Shown piece by piece: positions 22,246-29,486 of a stretch of 30,322 bases of DNA. The DNA is from JAZDOK01 sp043798715. GTDB lineage: Bacteria; Vulcanimicrobiota; JAZDOK01. Within the stretch, counting starts at the first letter, position 1, and the number at the start of each line of letters is the position of its first letter. The notes under the pieces were generated by a model. The model worked only from the letters and a program-made list of their open reading frames with translations, searched no databases and was not told where the DNA came from. Location: assembly GCA_043798715.1 (NCBI GenBank), contig JAZDOK010000087.1:1-30322 (forward strand). The letters are read 5' to 3'. A program made the translations under genes and the position numbers.

Positions 22246-23181
22246 GTGAGTAAAAAATTGGCAGTTCTGATTGCGTTCATCGTCATCGTGTCTTTGGGAA
22301 TCGCAATCGCCGCTCCGGCGGGCATCGTGCAGAAATTCGACAATGGTTACGTCAATTGGTCCAAGGGAGTGATTAAGGCCACCGGCATGGGAGTTCCGGC
22401 CAAATTTGCCAGAAATGAGGCTCAGGCCAAGGCGACAGCCCGGCGGGCCGCCGTTGTGGACGCCCAGCGCAACCTGGGGGAGATCATCAAGGGGGTCAAT
22501 ATCGACTCCGAGACGACGGTGAAGAACCTGGAGCTGGAGAGCGACGTCGTGCACACCAGGATGCAGGCCTTTATCAAGGGAGCCCAGATATTGAGTGAGA
22601 AGCAGAATGTAGACGGCAGTTACGAGGTCATCATGTCCGTCCCGATGTACGGGGATGACAGCCTCGGCCAGATCGTCTATCCCGAAGTCAAGGATGTGGC
22701 ACCGGCTCCCGAGGCTCCCGCGGTGGAAGCGCCTCCGGTAGAGACCAAGCCGGCTGAACCGGCCGCTGCTCCGCCGGTCGAAAAGCCGGCCGCCGCGGCC
22801 TATATTCCCGAAGTCACCGAGCCTTATACGGGGCTCATCATTGACTGTGTCGGCCTCCACGTCTATTCCGCCATGTCCCCGAAACTTATTGACGAGGAGG
22901 GACAGGAGCTTTACGGCAAGATGAAAGTCAATGCTTCTTACGCCATTAATGTGGGCATCGTCGGCTACTGGCACACCATGGATGAGGCCCAGAAAGATAC
23001 CGCCAGAGTAGGAAATCATCCACTCGTCATCAAGGCCAAAGACAAGAAGGGTGAGGGTTTCTTCGCGGTGAATCCCGTCATCAAAACGACGGACGGCCTG
23101 AAGGTCGTCACCTGCAACCAGGCGTCCAATTTCCTTAACCAATGCAAGGTCATCTTTGTAATAGATCCTCAGTTCCAGTAA
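22246..23181 (+). CDS. Exported LPP20/FlgT-N-like protein
   Basis: 311 residues from GTG 22246 (AAGGGGG eight bases upstream). A signal peptide covers ~1-25 and an LPP20-like domain ~30-145, closely similar to that of the 19128 product: ARRAAVVDAQRNLGEIIKGV, SETTVKNLELESDVVHTRM, FIKGAQIL and YEVIMSVPMYG. A Pro/Ala/Glu linker (~152-188) leads to a C-terminal domain (~190-311) with TGLIIDCVGLHVYSAMSPKL and a terminal FLNQCKVIFVIDPQFQ. The LPP20 domain is known from Helicobacter outer-membrane lipoproteins and flagellar FlgT-like proteins; no lipobox is visible here. The structured leader upstream and a hairpin after the stop make it a single-gene unit. Confidence 0.75.
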   Translation: MSKKLAVLIAFIVIVSLGIAIAAPAGIVQKFDNGYVNWSKGVIKATGMGVPAKFARNEAQAKATARRAAVVDAQRNLGEIIKGVNIDSETTVKNLELESDVVHTRMQAFIKGAQILSEKQNVDGSYEVIMSVPMYGDDSLGQIVYPEVKDVAPAPEAPAVEAPPVETKPAEPAAAPPVEKPAAAAYIPEVTEPYTGLIIDCVGLHVYSAMSPKLIDEEGQELYGKMKVNASYAINVGIVGYWHTMDEAQKDTARVGNHPLVIKAKDKKGEGFFAVNPVIKTTDGLKVVTCNQASNFLNQCKVIFVIDPQFQ

Positions 23182-23209
23182 TCCAGGTGATATTTACTGA
23201 ATAATAAAG

Positions 23210-23234
23210 GGGGGGATCCCGACGGGGTCCCCCC
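23210..23234 (+). terminator. GC-rich hairpin terminator
   Basis: GGGGGGATCCC (23210-23220) pairs with GGGGTCCCCCC (23224-23234) with one T-G pair and a three-base loop. The T-tract behind it (TTGCCTTT) is weak. It closes the LPP20-like gene. Confidence 0.65.
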
Positions 23235-23307
23235 TTGCCTTTAAGTGGGAAGGCGACAGGGACTTTATCGTTCATGGCCATCATTTTCATGGAAGGGTGA
23301 ATGTGCG

Positions 23308-24453
23308 ATGAAAAAGAAAACTTTTGGAGTCATCAGTGCGACAGTCGTTCTGGTACTTGTAATCATGGCTTTTGTCTTTCTTCCAGCCCGCTCGGAGACT
23401 GCCGGGAGCAAGGTGGTGGTCACCACCGGGGTAGGGGCCTGCGGGGCCGGAGACGACAAGGCGAAGGCCAGGGACGAGGCCGTTACGGATGCCTGCCGCA
23501 AGGCCGTGGAAGAGGGAGTGGGCCTCTTCGTGAAATCCGACACCCTGGTGAAAAATTCCCAGCTCATCGAGGACAACATCTACACCAAGTCAAAGGGCTA
23601 CATCAAGTCCTACAGGGTCGTCAAGGAGGGGGTCAAGGATGACCTCTACCGCGTGACCGTCGAGGCCACCGTCCTTCTCTCCATCATCGAGAAAGACCTG
23701 GACGGCGTCTGGGAGCAGCTCAGTATCGCCAGTTCCCCCCGCTTCATGGTTCTCATCTATGACAAGAAGAAGAAAGAGAGCCAGCCGGTCGTGGAAAACG
23801 TCCTGATTGACCGCCTGGACACCCTCGGGGCCAAGGTGGTGGACCCGGAGCAGATGGAAAAAGTGCGCAGCACGGACGTGGCCAAAAAGGCCTCGGAAGG
23901 GGACCTGGCGGCCGCCAAGTCTCTGGCGCTCAAATACGGAGCGGAGATCCTTATCACCGGGCGGGCCTGGTGCAATCCGATACAGGATTCCACCCTCACC
24001 GACTCGGGAATGTACGCATCCGAAGGACGGGTGGAGGCCAGGGGAATCGTGGCGGATCGAGGTCTCATCCTTGCCTCCAAGAAGGGGCAGACGGATCAGG
24101 CCCAGTTGGGACCATCGGCTGAATCGGCCGATGAGAAAGCCGCGGAGGCGGCCGCCAAGGACTGGATGAGCAAGAATATGAGCAAGATCATCGCGGCCAT
24201 CTGCGACCCGGTGAAAAATTACAAGATCATCCTGACCGGCGCCCGCAGCTATAGCGCCGTAAGCCGGATTGACGATTCCCTGAGAAAACTGCGCTTCACC
24301 CGCAATACCGGCATGAGGGACTTTTCGACGGCCGCCACGGAGATTGAGATTGACTACGTCGGCCCCATCCGGCAGTTGGCCCGGGATCTGGAGAGCCTGC
24401 GCCTGGCCGTAACCAGCGTCACCGCCAACTCGGTCGGCGTCCGGGTAAAGTAG
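23308..24453 (+). CDS. Exported FlgT/LPP20-like protein with CsgG-like middle domain
   Basis: 381 residues from ATG 23308 (AAGGGTG upstream; a longer frame lacks a signal peptide at its start). A signal peptide spans ~1-28. Residues ~32-130 have the FlgT-N/LPP20 pattern: DKAKARDEAVTDACRKAVEEGVG, SDTLVKNSQLIEDNIYTKSKG, then VTVEATVLL. Residues ~140-260 resemble the FlgT middle/CsgG-like nucleotide-fold part (PRFMVLIYDKKKKES, GAEILITGRAW), and the C-terminus is a small alpha/beta unit (~300-381, ILTGARSYSAVSRID). This is the third LPP20-type gene within 6 kb. Probable periplasmic, envelope-associated role; no flagellar genes are visible in the window. Confidence 0.75.
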   Translation: MKKKTFGVISATVVLVLVIMAFVFLPARSETAGSKVVVTTGVGACGAGDDKAKARDEAVTDACRKAVEEGVGLFVKSDTLVKNSQLIEDNIYTKSKGYIKSYRVVKEGVKDDLYRVTVEATVLLSIIEKDLDGVWEQLSIASSPRFMVLIYDKKKKESQPVVENVLIDRLDTLGAKVVDPEQMEKVRSTDVAKKASEGDLAAAKSLALKYGAEILITGRAWCNPIQDSTLTDSGMYASEGRVEARGIVADRGLILASKKGQTDQAQLGPSAESADEKAAEAAAKDWMSKNMSKIIAAICDPVKNYKIILTGARSYSAVSRIDDSLRKLRFTRNTGMRDFSTAATEIEIDYVGPIRQLARDLESLRLAVTSVTANSVGVRVK

Positions 24454-24493
24454 AACAAACCAGAGCAATACAGCATAGCAGGAGGCAAATCCA

Positions 24494-25762
24494 ATGTCGG
24501 AACTAGGCAGAAGAATCGATGAGGCCAATGCGGAGGGGCTGAGACGGCTTATGGAATCCCAGCCGGTCCTTTTCGACGTTAAACCGGCGGGAGAAGTCTT
24601 GCCCGAAATGGACAAACACACGATTCTTCATGCCGGCCCCCCAATCACCTGGGAGCGGATGTGCGGCCCGGTTAAAGGGGCCGTCATCGGCGCCCTGATC
24701 TATGAAAAACTGGCCTCCAATCCCAGGGAGGCGGAAGCACTGGCCTCATCCGGGAAGATCAAATTCGATCCCTGCCACCACCACCAGGCGGTGGGCCCCA
24801 TGGCCGGGGTGCTGTCCTCCTCTATGTACGTCTTCTGCGTTAAGAACGAGACCTTCGGCAACGTAGGCTACTGCAGTCTGAACGAGGGCCTGGGAAAGGT
24901 TCTTCGCTTCGGGGCCAACGACCCCTCCGTCATAGAGCGCCTCCGCTGGATGCAGGAGGTCCTGGGCCCCGCGCTTGGGGAGGCCGTGCGCCTGTCCGGC
25001 GGCATCAACGTCAAGGCGATTACCGCCAAGGCGCTCCTCATGGGAGACGAATGCCACAACAGAAATGTCGCGGCCAGCCTTCTTTTTTTACAGGAAATAA
25101 CCCCCTATCTCATACGGCTGAAACTCTCCCCGGAAACGCTTGAGAAAATCTTTACCTTCATTTCAGGGAACGTTCACTTCTTCCTCAACCTCTCCATGGC
25201 CGCCTGCAAGGCGGCCGCCGACACCATCCTGGGCCTTCCCGATTCCACGCTGGTTTCGGCCATGGCCAGAAACGGCGTCGAAATAGGGATCCGGGTGGCG
25301 GGCCTGGGTGAGCGCTGGTTCACTGCTCCCGCCGGGGTGCCGAAGGGCCTCTATTTCCCGGGTTTTTCGGAGGAGGACGCCAATCTCGACCTCGGGGACA
25401 GCACCATCTCGGAGATCGCCGGCATCGGCGGCTTCGCCATGGCCGGGGCCCCGGCCATCGTGCGCTTCATCGGCGGAAGTCCGGCGGATGCGATTCGCTA
25501 CACCCGCGAGATGTATGAAATCTGCGCCGGGCGCCACCGGGACTACCAGATGCCCAACTTGGACTTTGCCGGAACGCCCCTCGGCGTGGACATCCGCAAG
25601 GTGATTGAGACGGGGATCACCCCGATCATAAATACCGGGATTGCCCACAAGGAGGCCGGGATCGGGCAGGTCGGGGCCGGAATTCTCTACGCTCCCAAAA
25701 AAGGATTCGAAGAGGCCCTGGTCGCCTTCTTAGAGAAGATAACCGCGCCGGCTGCTTCCTGA
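24494..25762 (+). CDS. DUF1116 family protein (AllG/YlbE-like)
   Basis: 422 residues matching the DUF1116 family: HAGPPITWERMCGPVKGAV (~46-64), the histidine-rich PCHHHQAVGPMAGV (~93-106), NRNVAASLLFLQEI and GDSTISEIAGIGGFAMAGAP. In enterobacteria AllG (YlbE) works with FdrA and AllH in oxamate carbamoyltransfer at the end of allantoin breakdown. Here no fdrA- or allH-like gene is adjacent, so the reaction is uncertain. AGGAGG sits nine bases before ATG 24494. It lies 40 bases behind the FlgT-like gene and converges with adenosine deaminase, which with the nucleoside importer hints at purine nitrogen metabolism. Confidence 0.88.
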   Translation: MSELGRRIDEANAEGLRRLMESQPVLFDVKPAGEVLPEMDKHTILHAGPPITWERMCGPVKGAVIGALIYEKLASNPREAEALASSGKIKFDPCHHHQAVGPMAGVLSSSMYVFCVKNETFGNVGYCSLNEGLGKVLRFGANDPSVIERLRWMQEVLGPALGEAVRLSGGINVKAITAKALLMGDECHNRNVAASLLFLQEITPYLIRLKLSPETLEKIFTFISGNVHFFLNLSMAACKAAADTILGLPDSTLVSAMARNGVEIGIRVAGLGERWFTAPAGVPKGLYFPGFSEEDANLDLGDSTISEIAGIGGFAMAGAPAIVRFIGGSPADAIRYTREMYEICAGRHRDYQMPNLDFAGTPLGVDIRKVIETGITPIINTGIAHKEAGIGQVGAGILYAPKKGFEEALVAFLEKITAPAAS

Positions 25763-25810
25763 CTATTTTATTCGCGTACTCAGATACGGGGTTGTCGTGG
25801 GTATTAACTA

Positions 25811-25838
25811 CAAAAAGCTGACAGCCGTCAGCTTTTTG
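25811..25838. terminator. Bidirectional terminator between DUF1116 and adenosine deaminase genes
   Basis: CAAAAAGCTGAC (25811-25822) pairs perfectly with GTCAGCTTTTTG (25827-25838) around AGCC. T-rich sequence in the right arm and A-rich sequence in the left arm let it work in both directions for the convergent genes. Confidence 0.88.
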
Positions 25839-25878
25839 ATTTTGAGTCATCTTTCAAACTTCCCTTTGGCGGAAAAAA

Positions 25879-27093
25879 CTACTTGTTGATCTCGTTGAAG
25901 GCGGCCTGGAATTTGTCGTGGAGGACTTTTTTCTTGTCCGTGGATATGAAGGCGGCGTCAACTCCGTTGAGCACGATGTGCTGGAGCTGGGCCACCGATA
26001 TGCCGAACTGGTTGGCGACTTTCAGGTATTCGTCGGTCAGGGTGGTGTTGGAGACCCCCGGGTCATCGGTGTTGATGACTACCGGAATTCCCTTATCCAT
26101 GAAGCGCTTGAAGGGAGAGGCGGCGATGGAAGCGACGGCCCCCGTCTGGACGTTGCTGGTGGGGCAGATCTCGACGGGAATATGCCAGTCAATGACCTCC
26201 TGCTCGACGGCCGGGTCTTCCTCCATCCGGACCCCATGGCCGATGCGGTCGGCGTGGCAGTCCTCGATGGCGGTGCGGACATTTTCCGCGCCGCCGGCCT
26301 CTCCCGCATGGATGGTGACGGAAAGCCCCGCGGCCTTGGCCTTCTGGAAGATATGGGCGTAGGGCCCGGGCGGGAAGTTCGCTTCGTCGTTGGCCAGATC
26401 AAGTCCCACCACGCCTTTGCCCTTGTACTCCTCGGCCAGAGACTCGACCTGGGCGGCCTTGGAAGGCCCCATCTGGCGCTCCACGATGAGAATCATGTTG
26501 ACGTCCGTGTCGCAATCCTTCTTGGCCTCTTCGAGCCCCCGGCAGACGGAGTCAATCACCCGGTTTAAGTTAAGGTCGTATTTCTGGGCCATGTACATCG
26601 GGCTGAAGCGGAGTTCCAGGTACTTGACATTGTCCTTGCTGGCGTCGGAAACCACCTGATAGGTGATCTCCCGGATGGCATCCTCGTTCGTAAACACCTG
26701 CCCGATGGTGTCGAATTTTTTGATGAAATCAAGGAGGGTCTTGTCCTGATCTGTGACCTGCACATAAGGGGCGAGCTGTTTGGGATCATAAGTCGGGAGG
26801 GGGACGTTGTATTTCTGGGCTACGCGGATGATCGCTTCGGGGGTAAGAGACCCCTCCAGGTGGCGGTGGAGATCCGCCTTGGGCATCCGGTGGATGACTT
26901 CGCGAAGCTTTTCGTTCTCAGAGGCGGAAGGGCCTGCAGGCAAGAGGGGAGAAGCGGTGCCGCCGCTCAAGGAGACCGTTTCCCGCGGTTCGGCCGGGGG
27001 CGGCGCGGAAACAGGCACAGACACGCCGGCAGGCAGTGCCGCGGCTCTGCTTATGAGCATCTCAGGCTGTATGGCCGGATTTCTTATTTCCAA
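25879..27093 (-). CDS. add: Adenosine deaminase with a disordered N-terminal extension
   Basis: 404 residues from TTG 27093 (TGAGG nine bases upstream; ATG 27060 has no SD). The catalytic part starts near residue 63: zinc ligands in DLHRHLEGS (H76, H78), VTIHAGEAGG (H262, catalytic Glu265), the DRIGHGVR histidine (H286) and INTDDPGV (D343, D344). All active-site residues are present. It hydrolyses adenosine or deoxyadenosine to inosine and ammonia. The first ~60 residues are Pro/Ala/Ser-rich with no signal peptide, which is unusual for this cytoplasmic enzyme. An extended -10 promoter lies upstream. With the nucleoside importer it makes a purine salvage route. Confidence 0.93.
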   Translation of the reverse strand: MEIRNPAIQPEMLISRAAALPAGVSVPVSAPPPAEPRETVSLSGGTASPLLPAGPSASENEKLREVIHRMPKADLHRHLEGSLTPEAIIRVAQKYNVPLPTYDPKQLAPYVQVTDQDKTLLDFIKKFDTIGQVFTNEDAIREITYQVVSDASKDNVKYLELRFSPMYMAQKYDLNLNRVIDSVCRGLEEAKKDCDTDVNMILIVERQMGPSKAAQVESLAEEYKGKGVVGLDLANDEANFPPGPYAHIFQKAKAAGLSVTIHAGEAGGAENVRTAIEDCHADRIGHGVRMEEDPAVEQEVIDWHIPVEICPTSNVQTGAVASIAASPFKRFMDKGIPVVINTDDPGVSNTTLTDEYLKVANQFGISVAQLQHIVLNGVDAAFISTDKKKVLHDKFQAAFNEINK

Positions 27094-27130
27094 AAGAAAC
27101 AACCTCAGAATATATGTCTGTTCCAGTAAA

Positions 27131-27139
27131 ATTATATCA
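27131..27139 (-). promoter_or_regulatory. Extended -10 promoter of add
   Basis: The minus strand reads TGATATAAT, an extended -10 (TGn + TATAAT), 37 bases before the chosen TTG start. The -35 region is poor, as is usual for extended -10 promoters. Confidence 0.6.
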
Positions 27140-27220
27140 TGCGGCGGGGAAAGGTCGTGTTACCATTTTGTTAACATTTCGACAGGAAATCATTCACTAA
27201 GAACAATATCCCGGTGCAAC

Positions 27221-27247
27221 CGCAGATTTCACAGATTACGCAGAAAG
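27221..27247. repeat. Three 9-bp tandem units in the intergenic region
   Basis: CGCAGATTT, CACAGATTA and CGCAGAAAG run head to tail between add and the Cache-channel gene. Degenerate CAGATT repeats of this kind are, as I recall, common between genes in many draft genomes. The 181-base gap holds nothing else except the add promoter. Confidence 0.4.
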
Positions 27248-27274
27248 AAAAAAGATAATCTGGAAAAAGGGAGC

Positions 27275-29392
27275 TCAATAGAAGTGAAAGAGGGTGATGA
27301 CGAGGGCCAACAGGGAGAATATCGGCCAGTAGAACAGCTTTGGCAGGAGGCCGTCCTCGTAATGTATGAAGCGAAGGTTCTTATGAGCGGTGAAGAAGTA
27401 GGCGTTGACGGCGACCAGGAGGAGGAGGAAGTAGATCACAAAATAAAAGTTTTCCAGGAAGGTAACGCTGTCCGAGGAGAGTCCCTGCCGGAGGGAGACC
27501 TGGGAGATGAAGGCCGGAAACAGGAAGGAGATGATGATGGCGATCACCGTCAGACCTCTCAGCCCGAAAGCCGTCTTTTTTTCCTCGTCCTGCGAAAATT
27601 TCATCTGCACGATGAAGAGGAGGCAGAGGATGAGGAGCAGGGGGAAGAGGAATGAGACGAAGGGGGTCAGGATGTTCCTGCGGGCGATGATGTTGAAGTA
27701 GAGCTCCGGCATGATGTTTCCCCGGGCATGGTCGCTGATCCCATAATCGGTGTTGCTGAGCTGGGGGCGGTAGTTGAAGTAAGTCCCCATGATGTTGAAG
27801 CCGCGAAGGTTTATTTCATTCTGCAGGCCCGGCCTGGCGATGGGAGCGGTGATCTTGTAGGCATCCAGGTCCGGGGTCAGGACGATCTCCTTTTCAAAGT
27901 CCTTCGGCATCAGCCAGATGCGCGTGTCGGGGCGGTCCAGCGGATACTTGGAGTAATTGAAGGTTTCCCGGATGGAGGCCTCGAAGGTCCATCCGATGGT
28001 CTCCGTCCGCCCTTTTCTGCAGCGGTAGGTCTCCTGCACATTGATGGCTTCAGCCTCCGGGAGGATGAAGCTCCGGGAGATCCCGTCGTGCACGCCGTCC
28101 TGGTATTTCTGCCAGATGTAGCCGCTGACTCTAAGGTTGTTGGCTTCCACGAAGGCGAGCGTTTTGATGAGGATGCCGGTGGGAATGAAAATCGCCCGCT
28201 TCCCGTGCAGGGTCTGCGAGAGATGGTCGGTGGATGCCATGAATTTTCTCAGTCCCGCCCGGTCCACCATCATGATGTCATCCGGGTTCCGCTGGAGCGG
28301 GGCCTCGCGGGCGAGAAAGAGGATGAAGAATGAGGCCGCGAGGCAGAGGGCCGAAAAAGCGAGGGCCGTCATCCAGAGCCCCTGACGGCGCGGTTCAAAG
28401 GCGCGGGAAAGAAGGGCCGTGAGGGAAGAGAGAAAAGCGATTAACCCCAGGCAGATCCTGATTATCTGTCGCCTGAAGTCTATCCCCGCGGGGGAGAGCT
28501 CACTTTCAACGAAAAAGGCTCCCAGGCACCACCTGGTCGTGGAGAGGGACTGATAGACGAGTCTTACAATCTGGTCCGTTTCCTTGTTATAAAAGCGGAG
28601 GGTCCCTCTCTCCCCGCGCAGGGCCTTCCGGGTGAGGTCCAGGATTTTTTCCTCCACCTTTGTGGGGGCCTTGCTGGTTTTAAAGACACTCCTATGTCCC
28701 GCCACGAGTTCGCTGACGGGGTGGTAGATGTAAGCGCCCCTGGAGGAGAGAATAAACCCGTAGCCCGTCTTTCCCAAATCCAGTGAACCCATCAGGTCGT
28801 TTAATCCCTCCATCGAAAGAGTGGCCCGCACCATTCCCGCCGCACCTTTCTTTCCTTCCGGAAATGGCATGGCAAAGCCCGTGGCCAGCCGGGCCCCTCC
28901 TCCCTCAAAATGGGGATCCAACCAGTTCGCTCCATCTGAGAGCGTTTTTTTATACCAGGACGTCCTGGTATAGTCGCCGGGATATCCGTCCTTAAAAAAC
29001 ACGATTTTATTGTTTTGGCGGTCACAGGCGGGGGACTGGAGTCTTGTTCTTAAATTCCGGGCGAAGGGCTGGTAGAGAACGCTGATTTGATCGATCAGCG
29101 GATTTTCAGCCTCCACTTTATTGAGGCGCTCCCGGAGCCTGGTTTCATCGTTTTTTCCCTCTTTCATATCTTTCGCCAGGGAGCGAACGGCCTCCTCAAT
29201 CTTCAGGAGGCTGGCGTCAATTTTTTTGGCTGCTAGAATTGTTTTCAGCCGGGCCAGGTTCTCGACGTCGGAGGCCGTCCGGATCCGGTCTCTCTCAAAA
29301 TTAATGAACTCGATGGAGGTCCAGAGGAAACTTGCCAGGCAGAAAATAAGCAGGATGAGGAATATCTTCCTTATCACTTTATCCGTTGACAA
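27275..29392 (-). CDS. dCache sensor domain fused to a pentameric ligand-gated ion channel-like protein
   Basis: 705 residues from TTG 29392 (AAGGAGG eight bases upstream). TM1 spans ~10-31. Residues ~35-300 are an extracytoplasmic dCache_1 domain (SWYKKTLSDGANWLDPHF, GKTGYGFILSSRGAYIYHP). Two TM segments follow (~308-329, ~340-362). Residues ~370-570 read as a Cys-loop/pro-loop receptor extracellular domain: a FIPTGILIKTLAFVEANN strand, then IWQKYQDG, then TFEASIRETFNYSKYPLDR, which is the YP-x-D signature. Four TM helices end the protein (~572-598, 612-631, 646-666, 682-703), the first after NIIARRNILTPF and the second containing a proline before a polar linker, as in M1-M4 of these channels. 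It is likely a chemically gated channel or receptor. Substrate unknown. Confidence 0.75.
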   Translation of the reverse strand: MSTDKVIRKIFLILLIFCLASFLWTSIEFINFERDRIRTASDVENLARLKTILAAKKIDASLLKIEEAVRSLAKDMKEGKNDETRLRERLNKVEAENPLIDQISVLYQPFARNLRTRLQSPACDRQNNKIVFFKDGYPGDYTRTSWYKKTLSDGANWLDPHFEGGGARLATGFAMPFPEGKKGAAGMVRATLSMEGLNDLMGSLDLGKTGYGFILSSRGAYIYHPVSELVAGHRSVFKTSKAPTKVEEKILDLTRKALRGERGTLRFYNKETDQIVRLVYQSLSTTRWCLGAFFVESELSPAGIDFRRQIIRICLGLIAFLSSLTALLSRAFEPRRQGLWMTALAFSALCLAASFFILFLAREAPLQRNPDDIMMVDRAGLRKFMASTDHLSQTLHGKRAIFIPTGILIKTLAFVEANNLRVSGYIWQKYQDGVHDGISRSFILPEAEAINVQETYRCRKGRTETIGWTFEASIRETFNYSKYPLDRPDTRIWLMPKDFEKEIVLTPDLDAYKITAPIARPGLQNEINLRGFNIMGTYFNYRPQLSNTDYGISDHARGNIMPELYFNIIARRNILTPFVSFLFPLLLILCLLFIVQMKFSQDEEKKTAFGLRGLTVIAIIISFLFPAFISQVSLRQGLSSDSVTFLENFYFVIYFLLLLVAVNAYFFTAHKNLRFIHYEDGLLPKLFYWPIFSLLALVITLFHFY

Positions 29393-29486
29393 AACCGTGT
29401 CCTCCTTAATAACGTTCAAACTCATGTTTTCGGCAGGATTTAGACTGCACCTTCTCAAAGATTGAAAAATGCGCAACAATCATCCC

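Noticed and set aside
22207..23142. 311-codon minus-strand open frame
   Set aside because: It is a shadow of the LPP20-like gene at 22246, rich in Arg/His/Asp and with no SD.
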